Assembly (NCBI GenBank): GCA_000827265.1
Contig: KN834822.1
Location: forward strand, 75,160-139,159
DNA from: Collybiopsis luxurians FD-317 M1
Taxonomy: Eukaryota > Basidiomycota > Agaricomycetes > Agaricales > Omphalotaceae
Direction: 5' to 3'
Length of the DNA stretch: 64,000 bases
Part shown: positions 10,653 to 21,469 of the stretch, piece after piece
Layout of the letters: every line of letters begins with the position of its first letter
Position numbering within the stretch: position 1 is the first letter of the stretch
Made by a program: the position numbers and the translations under genes
The notes under the pieces: model-generated
What the model was told of the DNA's origin: nothing
The model's database searches: none
The model's input: only the letters and a program-made list of their open reading frames with translations

Positions 10653-11293
10653 ATGGCGACCAATGTATCTGCAAGCAATTCCTTTATAAAATATAGTCCA
10701 CCGGACGCTTGGGTTGTCAAAGACGATGGGCCGGTGACCACCATTACAGCCGGCGCTACCGCAGAGTTTTCATTCGACGGTGATGTTTAACGAAGTTGGA
10801 TTGCCCTCTTTTGCTAACGTCCCCCAAAGGAAGTTTCGTGCAAGTGTTCGGCACGATTCCAGCACGCAATAATACCGCACCAATTTCGACCTACACTCTA
10901 GATGGGATTGCGTCTCCTCCATTCGACCCGGCGGCGCTGCTCGATGTCCGTACACTCTATGATCAAGTCTTTTACCAGTCATCGCCAGAGTTGCTCAGCG
11001 GAAATCATTCGCTCATCATAAACTCCACACAAGCTGGCGCCCAATTTATCCTAGGGTCTATCATTTTCGCCCCGAGTTTCTCCCCCTCTATTTCAGCGTT
11101 TCCCTCTGTAACACCACCATCGAGTCCCTCTTCGACCACGAATGCGGCTACCACGTCTCACAAAATCATTGTCGGACGATTGGTGGGAGGTCTTCTTGCG
11201 ACGTTCATAATATTGGCAGCCGAAATCGCTTTCTTATTCTATCGACGAAGGCGAAAACAAAAGACTACAGAGGGAAATCGTTGGGACTCGTGA
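10653..11293 (+). CDS. Small single-pass membrane protein, copy 1 of a tandem pair
   Basis: Two exons, 10653-10779 and 10830-11293 (196 residues). The N-terminal ectodomain has TAGATAEFSFDGSFVQVFGT, a Ser/Thr-rich stalk follows, then KIIVGRLVGGLLATFIILAA...FLFY as one transmembrane helix with an RRRRKQK stop-transfer patch. The layout (beta-rich ectodomain with a 'SFVQVFGTIP' strand, stalk, helix, short basic tail) matches a large agaricomycete family of surface proteins of unknown role. No clear N-terminal signal peptide is visible, so an upstream exon is possible. The stop codon overlaps a good donor (GTGAGTACCC), so the real C-terminus could be spliced onto a later exon; copy 2 has the same arrangement. 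Confidence 0.65.
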
Positions 11294-11967
11294 GTACCCT
11301 TAATTTAGTTGCTCAGATATCTCAGTCGAACTTATTGACATCATGATCGTTTCGTAGCATTCTTTTATGAGCAAAGCGATCATACACTCTTTATCTTCCG
11401 CAGTTGTTCAGCAGTAACATTCTAGTTCTATTTTTGTACTTCTGTAGAAAGACATTTTAGGATAGCGTGTAGTATTAGCTGTACATAGGACTGTCATATT
11501 CATTCGTTGAGATACGGCGAGGCTTGAGATACTAGGCAACTGGAATGGTCGCTGGGAGATCCAGTTCGGTTTCCGCAAAGCACGATAACGGGGGTGCAGA
11601 TGACTTAGGAAATGGAGGACGCAAAAAGAAGACAGTTAGAAAGAGGGAGGCTGCGGGTCAAGCTCATGTGAGTTGCGTGCCAGCGCCAATTAATTCGCTA
11701 TGCGTCGGCAACAAATCGGCAAGTCGGTGAAGGTACAGTTCGATGCTGGGGAAGGGATAGACTTGTTGAGTTGTGTAACGACGCTTTGGTACTTGCCATC
11801 GTAACATCATCAAGTTTGTTGCAGCTACTTATCAATCGGAGAGTAACTACCGATCGACAACCACCACTGTAGTTTCCATACTTCTGCTTAATGCAACTAT
11901 TCTTTCGTTCTGCGTCCCGGAGACCACCTTTCAATTTAGTCTGATACAGGGCTACCCACTCACTACA

Positions 11968-12559
11968 ATGACGACCAATGTATCTGCAGATAATACCCTG
12001 ATAATCTATGAACCTGAGAATGCTTGGTTTCTCAATGACATGACTACAACCCTCGCTGGCGCTACTGCGGAATTCTCTTTTGATGGTAAGCATCACAAGT
12101 TACGAAGTTGAACACCCCCCCAAACAACTGACACAACTCAAAGGGAGTTTCGTGCTAGTATTTGGCACAATTCCCCCACGCAACGAGACTGCACCAATAT
12201 CGACCTTCAGTTTGGACGGGACAGTGTCTTTTGCATTCGACACTAGAAGCCTGGGGCTTAGGGAGACCGGTCACAATCAGGGCTTTTCTCAGTCGTCTCC
12301 TGACTTGCTCGGCGGGCTCCATACACTCATTATAAACTCCACCCAAGCCGGGGCCCAATTTACACTAGGTTCCATCATTTTCGCCCCGAGTATCTCTTCC
12401 TCTATTTCAGCGTTTCCCTCAGTACCAACACCCGCATCAAATGCCCCTTCGTCCACGAATGCGGTTACCACGTCTCAAAAGATCATATTCGGGCGGATAG
12501 TTGGAGGCATTCTATCATCTTGGCAAAAGACTAGAAAAGAAGAGCTTTTGGACTCGTGA
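11968..12559 (+). CDS. Tandem paralogue of the small membrane protein, transmembrane core deleted
   Basis: Two exons, 11968-12085 and 12144-12559 (177 residues). It aligns with copy 1 over the whole ectodomain (TLAGATAEFSFDGSFVLVFGT, LIINSTQAGAQFTLGSIIFA) and stalk. After KIIFGRIVGGIL the sequence runs directly into SSWQKTRKEELLDS. The hydrophobic core and the RRRR patch of copy 1 are missing through deletions that restore the frame. The product would be soluble or unanchored if expressed. Divergence from copy 1 is substantial, so the duplication is not brand new. It may be a functional secreted form or a decaying copy; the sequence alone does not decide. Confidence 0.6.
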
Positions 12560-13123
12560 GTACCCTCACTTTAACTGCATAGATATAGTCGCCAGTCTAA
12601 CTCATTGATATCATGATTGTTTCGTAGCATTCTTTTATGAACCAAGCGATCATGTACCCTCTCAGTAGCGTTCTATTTTAAGCTTTTGGGGCAAGATTCT
12701 TTAGTCTAACGTGTGGTATAACCCAGGTTCCGCGGTGGAACTGTCATGTTCTTTCGTTGAGATACGGCAAGGACGGACTGCAGCATGAATTCAATGTCCG
12801 CGACAAAGTGGTTCATCACAGGTGACATGATGGACAGGAGATGATTGTTCCCAAAGACAAGGCTCCGACATCCTTAGAGACAATCCAATGCTCTTCCCTT
12901 CCGATCCAACAGATGGCAGGTGCGAGTCAAATTATAAGCTGTTCGAATACATTTCTCCTTTTAGATACAAACCAAATATGTCCTTGTGAATACCCATTAC
13001 CCATGATAACATTTAGAATAAGACGGCCCGACAGGACCAGAGAAAGAAAATGGAGGCGGAGGTTTCAGTGTTTTCATCGAGCCAGCGCTGAACTGGGCAT
13101 TCGAATCTCATAGCGGTGTTTTC
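12560..13123. other. 3' flank between convergent genes
   Basis: The plus-strand membrane protein ends at 12559 and the minus-strand 7TM gene ends at 13124, so the two are convergent. The left 200 bp are duplicated 3' flank. A 90-codon open frame at 12841-13113 has no recognisable features. Confidence 0.4.
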
Positions 13124-14458
13124 TTAGAGCCTAGAACTTGAAATGTACGGGTTTGTTGACCACGCTGTCCCGCTCGGAGTTCCTATAGTATCGTAACTTC
13201 GTTTTTTAAAACAGATGAGGAGTACTATCAAGCACGGGTAAATTCCCTAGTTTTATAATGTTCACTATGAAGGCGTTACAATCCATTTAAATTCAAAACG
13301 TACCGAGAGGTGAGGAACAATGGTGGTGAGCATGTACTTGGCCCCTGGAGAAAAGCCTGTCGTGACGTCGAGAAGAACAATGACCTAGCCCAAAATCTTT
13401 AAATGGAATGGATAGAGACCAACAGCACGCATACCCAAACTAGACAATATAAGCACCCAGATTCCACCAACAGCAGGAGAACTTCAGTGAGATGTTTAAT
13501 TCTACCCCTCTCTTCGGTTTCTGCCTGTTTCAGGAGACCAAAGAATTCCCTGATTGACTTCGCTTAATCCCCTTGAACGCTCCCAAACATTCCAAAAGGA
13601 CCGCATACATACCAAGTTTTTATCGCAATCAAGGACGTCGCAATAACGTTGGTGGAAAAAAGCCCTACAGGCATGATTATCCTCGCCCCCGTATAACTGA
13701 CTGTAGCTGCGATCTTCTGCAGCTCGGATTCAAATGTGATTACGGTATCGGCAAACATTGCACCTTTGCGGCATGAGAATCGACATGTAGATCTTAAACA
13801 ATGAGATCTGTACTTACCAAAAGAAAGAAAAACGCAGAAAATTAATATGGCCCGAACGTAAAATGGTTTTGGCTCGTAAATGGTCCATGCTCTCCAAATT
13901 ATCACCAGGTCACTTAAGAAGAACTGCCGGAAAGTTCATTAATTCGAAAAGCTGAGAAGGTATAGCTAAGGCTAGTTTCACGTACATTGAGTCTTGCCAT
14001 CACAGCGTCTGCCAAAATAAGACCTTGAGTTGCTTTGGGGTACTCAGCTTCTCCTACTGAGCGAATATCTCCCGCCACAAGGTATACCGATACAACGCTG
14101 TTCAGCGTGTCGAAAATGAGCATCATGACAATGACGAGGAAAAGAAACCGTCTTCCAATAGTCAAAACATTTCCCTGTGAGCTAGAGATGCTGAACATCA
14201 GCACTCAAACTTGCACTAATGATGTCAGACTACAAACGAAAGGGTGTATAACGAGAGGAGCGCCAGCACAAAATACATGCCTGGTAGAGTATTTAGGAAT
14301 GCAGTACTAGCGGGGAGGACAATTCAGCTCGACTCACCGTATAGCGCGCTTCCTATAGAGGCGGCTATGCTTTCAGTCGCCAGCAACTTAAAGTCGGAGG
14401 GGGTCACTTGAACCGCCATCAACTCTGCGTAGGAAAGATAGGGCACAGTAGCAGTCAT
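13124..14458 (-). CDS. Seven-helix receptor-like membrane protein of the agaricomycete orphan family
   Basis: Eight exons keep frame: 14338-14458, 14234-14280, 13986-14174, 13818-13923, 13609-13763, 13435-13524, 13304-13384, 13124-13246, giving 303 residues; introns are 50-84 bp. Helices visible in order: GMYFVLALLSLYTLSF (about 41-56), RFLFLVIVMMLIFDTLNSVV (66-85), FFLSDLVIIWRAWTIYE, AILIFCVFLSFG, IIMPVGLFSTNVIATSLIA, LLLLVESGCLYCLVWVIVLL, and GIYPCLIVLLICF near the end; further helices lie between. The motifs IWRAWTIY, NVIATSLIA.KTW and LLLVESGCLYCLVW are hallmarks of a family hugely expanded in Agaricomycetes and annotated only as hypothetical. Topology suggests a plasma-membrane sensor, but no ligand or G-protein coupling is known. 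ATG 14458 starts the first exon; the short extracellular N-terminus lacks a signal peptide, as is usual for this type. Confidence 0.8.
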
Positions 14459-17056
14459 CCTTGTAAGCCCCGGTTGTTATTATACCATGCGATTACGGAC
14501 CATACAGAGGATTCAAATGATTCTATTTCGGCATACAAAGATTGAGCATCGTCTCGCGTGTCATGATATCCATGCAGTGCATATATATGCACCGGTGAGA
14601 ACACTACCGATGGAAGGATTGATTCCAACTGTCTCTAGTGACTGAAAGGGCATATTTGTGCGCCAGTGATTCAAAAAAGCTTGAACACAGGTCTACATTT
14701 GAGTTGGAATAAAGCAAACAGCGTGATCAATCTCAGAGCCTTACGGAGATGAGGATGCGCCAACTTTTTTTTTAGAGATTCATTGGATTGGGCTTCTGGT
14801 TACCGTCGCATGCGGTGATAAGGAGAAGCTAGGATATGTTGTCGAGCCCTTGCGAACTGCGATACCAACGGCATGCGAGCTCAAGGAACTGCCTCGGTAG
14901 AATGGTGAAAAGTGGTCCCCATTTTATAAAAATCTCACTCAACCGAATACATCGAGGCGAAATTGAGATCATATTCGGTTGTCAGGACCCGTACGGGTAC
15001 ATAGACGCCGCTTGACATGTTGAGATTGATAATGAATCTGTGAGCTTCATCAGCAAAAGTCTCGTTGACGACAACGAATTAAACCACTCTATCACTTCGT
15101 GATGAACAACAGAGTTGCAGTCCCGGCATCTATTCATTGTTTCTTGTCAAGTTTCGTCACTTGAGCTGCGGAACCCGATGAGTCAGGTCCTGTTCGAAAG
15201 GCAAAAGGCTTTCATAGTCACCCATAGTGAATAAATTAGTGTCTTCCTGGGCTCCTTACTAGTCATTATGTCAATTTGGGGCGCTGAAGATAAGAATTAT
15301 TCCTCTGTCTGACTGATGACTGATAGCTCAGAAAAGCACCTACAACTTAGATCAAGAGGTAAAATTAGATAGAAGGGCTTGTAGATTAGGGCATGGATCA
15401 AAATCATTAATCCTTCGTGGATGCGAGCAAGCCGGTTTTGAGAGCTGATAGATACATACAATCATGCCAGTGCCCTGCTAGTAGCGTGCCGCTGGTGGGG
15501 TTTTTACCGTATCGTAAAGTATCCAAGCGATTTTTTTTTTCGATACTTGGCAAGTAGACAATACATCCAACTATCGGGGAATTTTGAGCGCGTGCAACAG
15601 ACCCGGTAACGGGCCGGAGCGAGTAGTGGGCCATTCGGTGGCTACACATCGTAAGACACATTTTCTTAGAAAAGAGTGGCCAGTCACAAATAGAGTAGCT
15701 TCTAGCAATGCTCTGAAATTTGGGAGGCAACGAGGAGTAGTAGTAGAAATGGTGGATGAAATTTTTGAGCCGGTCGGCAAAATACCGTAGATCCACACTC
15801 TTTCCGGGAATCCTCTCAACACTTCGGCCTCTAGCTCTTCGAACCCTCTTCCTCTCACCTCAACACTACATATCCGAGCTCAAAATGCCTTGGAGAGCTT
15901 ATTATCACCTCCAAGATACAAGTTTTCATTCACTGTGAACAAGTTAGTTCTAGAGGGGCCTCGAACTTTGAGTGCCCATAGCTTTCAGCCGGATTGATGG
16001 AATCTTTCAAGATTTAGCTGCGTCGGAACCTTACCCAAACTTCTATGCTCTTCTCAACAATCGGCGTCGTGATTGTGCTGTTAAAGGCATTGGAATCAGT
16101 GCTTGTTGGGAATCACCTGTTATGTGTGGGCCTTCGGGGTAAACTGTGGAAATCACGCTATTGGTGTATCGAGTAGCCTCTGGAGCTCGTCATTAGTTAG
16201 TACTGATCATAGGGTCTTGTGGCTTATTAGGGCTCGAATCAATGCAAGAAACCTTTGTTACACCCCGAATTCCCTCCTTTGCTCTGAAACAGGATATTTT
16301 ATACCTTCGTTCCTACACTTTTTGTGCTTACCATTGTGGTTTAAATATTCCCTTAGAGTGTCATTGAGCAATGTCAAGAAATTTTGAGTGCTGAGCGCTG
16401 AGCCGCCGTTTAAGTGTTTTTTCGCTTGGGTGGTCCGCTTGCCGAGAATTGCCTAATTTGGACCCCACTTCCGTAGTTTTATTCTGGCACCGCTATCCAT
16501 CCCCATAGCCCTATCGGAGTAGGCTCGATTTACTCGTAGGAAGCCTGCACACAATGCCTGATTTGCCCGAGCTTCCACGACATCTATCAAAACAGCCAAA
16601 AACGCTTAGGTGGTCCGCTGCGCGCCCCAACCTAGACTCGCGCGGCCAGTACCGAACTACGTCATTACCTATTTCAAATAAATTTGAATTACGCCGGCCG
16701 GCGAGGCCTTCCTGAGGAAGTCTCGCGTAGCCCGTTTGGGAAGCGGATGGTTCACGAACCTAGCCCCAGCCGTATAGATCGTCGTAACAGTATATTATAT
16801 TCTACCGCAATTCTACAAGCACTGCCTGTTAGACCTACGTATTTGCCCGCAATTAACCGAATATCTATTTTAGTCCATCATCTAAATTACTAGTACTACT
16901 CTTCGCCGACTACTTTTCGCCGGATCCAACTCGGATAACGGGTTCAACTCGGAAGTCGCAGATCAGTACCCTGTCTAAGAATGAAATATTTAAACCTCAA
17001 TTTGAGCAACTTAGAATCCTCACTAATCTCATCCTCACTCGAAAACCTCGAAAGCG
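14459..17056. other. 2.6 kb gene-poor stretch
   Basis: No convincing gene. Open frames at 15407-15858 and 16103-16387 are short, start from non-ATG codons or lack protein-like composition. A 17-base direct repeat (CGCTTRGGTGGTCCGCT) occurs at 16423-16439 and 16603-16619, which may be a trace of an old mobile element. A phrase at about 15990-16090 looks weakly coding but I cannot join it to any exon. The right end carries the promoter of the monooxygenase. Confidence 0.35.
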
Positions 17057-19231
17057 ATGTCCCCAAACGTTCTAGTTGTAAGTCCATTCGAAACTTCTCG
17101 TTGTCGCAATACTACCCTTTATTTTTCGTATTCAAGGTCGGTGCAGGACCTACGGGTCTCATTCTCGCTCTTACGCTCTTGCGAAACAAAATCCCGGTTA
17201 GAATAATCGAAAAACAGTCTTCATTTCAACTTGGAACGCGAGGTTGTGGAATGCAGGTTCGTTCCACTCCTAGTTGGTACAGCCTGGTGCTAACTTGTAC
17301 TTGATTTGCTTCAGCCCAGGACCATTGAGATGTATAAACTTCTCGGTATGCTGGATGATCTCCTCGAAGTCAAGGCGGATGTAATGCCCTTGCACAAGTA
17401 TTCGTCACCTCAGGGAGATGATCCAGGTGAAACGATACCCATGGTAGATGTACTAGAGAATACTCCTTCCCGGCCCTTTGTACGTTTTCATTCACCTCAT
17501 CCCGCTTATTTACCGTAAATCTAACACGTAATTCCGCCTCCAGAATACCGGATTCATGCTCATGCAAGAGCTTCAGGAACATATCTTACGCGAACGCCTG
17601 GAGAAAGACTACGGGTGTCAAGTCGAGCTTTCTACCGAGTTACGCTCTTTTGAAGAGCACGACGATCATGTTGTAGCGCACATCGTCAAGAAGAACAGTG
17701 TTGGGGAAGAAACCGAGGAGACAGTCTCTGTCAACTGGCTGGTTGGCGCGGACGGTGGGAGGAGTGTCGTTCGCAAAGGCCTGGGTATTGAATTTGTGGG
17801 AGAGTCTGTCCCCGCCGTCGGAATGGTCGTTGGAGACATTGAAGGTCTAGAAGGCACCTTAGATGACAAGGTTTGTTCATTCATACGTGTGTACTTTCTT
17901 TATTCATCCCCATTGTTTTGATTATATGTAGATCTGGCGTACATGGGGTGACGCAACAAAGCGGATGTACGTTCTCCGCCCTCGTAGGGTTTTCTTCTAC
18001 TATTCGATAGCTCATATATTGCGCAGGTTATCACTTCGCCCATGCCACAAGAAGGGGAAGAATCAATTCAACTTTTTCATTGGCGGGGCCGAGATCAACC
18101 TGGAAAAGATCGTGTCCAGCCGCGATGAAGTCGTTGCTGCCATCAACGAAATTACTGGAAGGGATGATATAAAGTTCGGCGAGATAATCACGATGAATAT
18201 TTGGAGGTGCGTTTTTTTTTTCCAGAATGGAGAGAGTTTCTCACTTAATCCTCACCCTTCAGACCGAACATCCGAATGGTCAGCAGCTTTGGAAGGGGAA
18301 GAGTCTACATAGCTGGAGGTACAATAATCTTTACGCCTATGCACTACTGACAAACTCACGTTGTTCTTTCTCTTTTCTCTCACCATCAGATGCTGCGCAT
18401 GTTCATAGCCCGACCGGCGGGCAGGGTATGAACTCTGGCGTTCAAGATGCAGTATGTCCTATTTACCTTCTCACTCGCACAGAATGTCATTCTCAAGCGT
18501 CCCTCTTTCAGATCAATCTCGGTTGGAAAATTGCCCTTGTTGACAAAAACCTCTCCCCGCCCCAGATTCTCGAATCCTACACGCAAGAACGCGTCCCCGT
18601 CATCGCCTCCATGCTCGAAAAAACCACAGAGCTTTTCCGGAAAGCTTTCAAGCCTACTTCAGGAGATCAGGCGAATGAGGGTTGGAGGAGGGGTTATGAG
18701 TTGAGGCAATTCGGTGTGAATTATCGGCAGAGCCCGATTGTGGTTGATGAACGATATCCAGAGCAGGAAGCGGTGGATCCGTATAGGTCTGGAGACGATG
18801 GAACTATTAGAGCAGGTGATAGAGCTCCAGATGCACCCAAGCTTAAGGAGGTAGTATCAGGGGCTTCGACGACCCTGCTTGACATCTTCCACGCTTATCA
18901 CCATACTGTCCTTGTTTTCGTTGATCCTTCCCACCAAGCGCAAGGGACGACGGCTGGCATTTTCGATGCTATTCGTGGTTTGCCGAACTCGAAGGATATC
19001 ATAAAGACTGTCCTCGTCCTTTCACAACAGTCGTCGTTATCTTCATCCGGTGCCTCTCAGGTCCCTGCGGATACTGTGCTTCTGGATACGGAGGGCTTCG
19101 CGTACAAGCACTACGCCGTCACGGAGGACCGTTTACCGACGGTAGCTATTATTAGGCCGGATGGGTTTATCGGTGCTCTGGTTTATGGTGTAGAGGGCGT
19201 CAAGAAGTACTTTGAAAAGCTTTTTTTGTAA
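17057..19231 (+). CDS. FAD-dependent aromatic monooxygenase (phenol 2-monooxygenase-like)
   Basis: Nine exons: 17057-17077, 17137-17256, 17315-17479, 17544-17870, 17932-17966, 18027-18206, 18263-18318, 18390-18451, 18512-19231, giving 561 residues with consistent phases. All three signatures of class A flavoprotein hydroxylases are present: the dinucleotide-binding VGAGPTGL (residues 8-15, split by intron 1), the DG motif LVGADGGRSVVRKGLG, and the GD motif YIAGDAAHVHSPTGGQGMN. The last about 170 residues (from VVSGASTTLLDIF to PDGFIGALVYG) form the thioredoxin-like C-terminal domain of phenol hydroxylases. Expected reaction: NAD(P)H- and O2-dependent ring hydroxylation of a phenolic or polyketide-type aromatic; the true substrate cannot be read from sequence. 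No signal peptide. No other biosynthetic genes lie beside it, so I do not call a cluster. Confidence 0.92.
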
Positions 19232-19682
19232 CTGCAGTATTGTAACGGAGTAGTTCCCTGATATTCTGAGACAGGCTAGTCTTGTTTTCTTTTCTATATA
19301 TATTATGACGGGATAATGCTGCAAAGTTGATTGTTGTTCGGTCTTTTCGCCAGTTTGACATTCGATGGCTTAACATGTTATTGGTACTGAACAGATATTC
19401 ATGCGATTTGACTTCCTTCAAATGATAACCGATACAGACTTCTAACTATAAATACATGGTCAAATAAAGAAAACGGCTGAAAGGATAGCTACATGTCGTG
19501 AAAGTAAAATAGATCGTTCATCGTCGTGTGTGAAGTGCGTGGTTCGAGACAGAAATACAGTATCAAGAGGATGTGTCATACGGTGTAAGAAACAATGGAT
19601 ATAAGGAAAGGATGGAAGGTGAGCCAAAGTCGGATCACAACAACGGTCCAAGGGGAAAAGAGAAAGAGAAGATTCATCCTGA
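19232..19682. other. Spacer between convergent genes
   Basis: The monooxygenase and the 171-residue gene converge here. AT-rich; I see no gene or repeat. It should hold both 3' ends and polyadenylation signals. Confidence 0.4.
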
Positions 19683-20198
19683 TCAATGTCCACCATGACT
19701 GAACCCACGAAATAAGGCCCTAGCCCGCCCTCGAATTCGGAAGAGGTTGCTCATCCCTGTTTTCTTCGGTGTTGATATTGGGGCCGAGATGACATAAGGG
19801 CATGCCCCGGCACCATGTGCATGGGGTTCTGGGTATGAAGGAGGGGCAGCATGTTCTGTCGTGAACACACTCCTTGCTGCACTGGACATCGACGAGCCGG
19901 AAGGGCTTGGAGGAGCGGTGTATGAAGGATAATAGTCGTCGTACGTCGATGAGAAGGCCGTCGATGTGGGAGAGGCAGCGAATGGATCGTACGGTACCCA
20001 GTTAGTATGAACGGCATGCTGAGCCTGAATCTGTTCTTCCTTCTGCCGCTGGACGTTCCGCTCCATCGAGCCTCCTCCGATGAACTGCATCATAAGGAGA
20101 TCGAGTTCTGCTGCAGAAATTTGTGGAGGGTGAGGGTTAGACTGTGAAGGATGAGATTTGGCAGATCTGGGGCGGGTACTAGTACGCATGAATGACAT
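19683..20198 (-). CDS. Hypothetical protein with ELDLLMMQFIGGGSMERNVQ motif
   Basis: Single exon, 171 residues, ATG at 20198. The N-terminus is Ser/Pro/Arg-rich, followed by a short helical segment (AAELDLLMMQFIGGGSMER, then a Gln/Glu-rich helix). The middle is Tyr/Ser/Pro-rich (PYDPF, DDYYPSY, YPEPHAHG) and the C-terminus is basic (LFRIRGRARALFRG). I recall similar proteins in other Agaricomycetes without any assigned function. No signal peptide or membrane span. Probably a soluble, largely disordered protein. Confidence 0.6.
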   Translation of the reverse strand: MSFMRTSTRPRSAKSHPSQSNPHPPQISAAELDLLMMQFIGGGSMERNVQRQKEEQIQAQHAVHTNWVPYDPFAASPTSTAFSSTYDDYYPSYTAPPSPSGSSMSSAARSVFTTEHAAPPSYPEPHAHGAGACPYVISAPISTPKKTGMSNLFRIRGRARALFRGFSHGGH

Positions 20199-21289
20199 GG
20201 TGTGTTTAAGACTCTGAGAGAGTGAAGACTCGAACGAAAGATTGGAGGAAAGGATGTGAGTCAGTCGTTGAAAGAATAGGAGTCCGTTGAGGGTAGGAAT
20301 GACTCAAGGGGAGCTGTTAGTTACGTTCGCGTTACCGTTCGCTTAAATAGTTGTTGAACGGTTACGTTAATGAAAGGGAAGCCAGAACAAAAGACAATAA
20401 AGGGTCGAAGAAACTGCTGCTTGTTCCTTACCCGAACTCGACAAAGCAGCATATTTCCCTACAGACTCCATGCTAACAGACCTTCCGAAGGGCCCGACAT
20501 TTATTTCATGGGAAAGGAAAAGCACGCAAAAGACAATAAGGAGGTCAACGAAAAGACAAAAAGCGAGATAAGCGCTCAGGCGCTCATTCCTACGGGTCGA
20601 GTCACGAGACTTAGAGCACAGTCGCGATGTCACATTTGTGACAGTTCGTATCAAATAAACGTTAAACGTTAACCACCGTATCATCGCTGGAATTTCTCGA
20701 ATCCCTTGCTTCTTGGACACTCCTTGCGAGAGCGATTCGATTCTTAGGATGTACAATGACACGAGGTTTGTGAGCGCGAGTTGAACAATGAACATTGTCA
20801 AGGCGAGCTTGGGACGCTAAGGGATCTGGGTGTTATTAAGAGTTATTGAGGAGGGCAAGAGGTTGGCAAACTTCAGGGATAAGATCGTAATCTTGTTACG
20901 AAAACGTATGTTGCTTCATGGACTTTGACTGACTGATACCATAGATGCGATATCCTGATTAGGGTTCAGCATCTCAGTCTACTTATCTGATGTTACTCCT
21001 GAAAAAATATGGGGTTCGTCGATAATATCATGATCACCTTCCCTGATTGTTTATTGAATTGTCGACCGTGGTAGATTGCTGTTGCTGTTAAACACCGCGT
21101 GCTCGGAACTAGTTCGGAATACATTTTTAAAAAACTTAACAGCAAAGAATTTGCTCATTATGTTACCACTGAATATTAATCTGCAGGCCCTCGACCATCT
21201 CTCGGCCCTTGACAGTCGAGATGTTCATCCCCCCGTCAGATATCTCCACGAACAATGTCGCCTCCCCGTCGGTTACTAACCCGTGTATA
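20199..21289. other. 1.1 kb intergenic region left of the array
   Basis: No gene supported. It carries short symmetric motifs, for example TGTCACATTTGTGACA at about 20628-20643 and AACGTTAAACGTTAAC just downstream. The right end borders the first relic of the tandem array. Confidence 0.35.
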
Positions 21290-21352
21290 GACATAGGCAG
21301 CCGCCGCACTTTGCTTCAAATCGTTTGGAGTTGCCTCAGCGTACTCATTCAC
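21290..21352 (+). pseudogene. Relic of family-A exon 1 (A0)
   Basis: The stretch encodes RRTLLQIVWSCLSVLIHLS, matching the first membrane segment of the family-A proteins (CRTLLQIVWSCVSVLIACTW). Similarity at DNA level is clear (CGCACTTTGCTTCAAATCGT and flanking bases). It fades on both sides, so only a piece of exon 1 is left. It marks the left border of the A/B array, just upstream of the DUF2235 gene. Confidence 0.7.
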
Positions 21353-21469
21353 TTATCTTATCCGCCGAGAAGCCGCTTCGCCGGCTCATTGTCAGGGGTC
21401 GTTCTTCAACCGACTTGTCCCCTTTTTTTTTCTTTAATTCATATCCTTTCTCTCTTCCACTTATACATC

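Larger units (their letters stand above)
10585..12770 (+). repeat. 1.3-kb tandem gene duplication including 5' and 3' flanks
   Basis: The two membrane-protein genes start 1,315 bp apart. Homology extends beyond the coding parts: upstream (CTTTCGTTCTGC at about 10609 and 11909) and downstream (GTTTCGTAGCATTCTTTTATGA at about 11349 and 12619; CTTTCGTTGAGATACGGC-like at 11500 and 12750). Confidence 0.7.

Noticed and set aside
15407..15858. Overlapping frames of about 95-129 codons
   Set aside because: Open on several frames at once, without start context, domains or intron structure.
17057..20198. Secondary-metabolite cluster around the FAD monooxygenase
   Set aside because: No synthase, transporter or regulator lies next to it; the neighbours are hypothetical or array genes.
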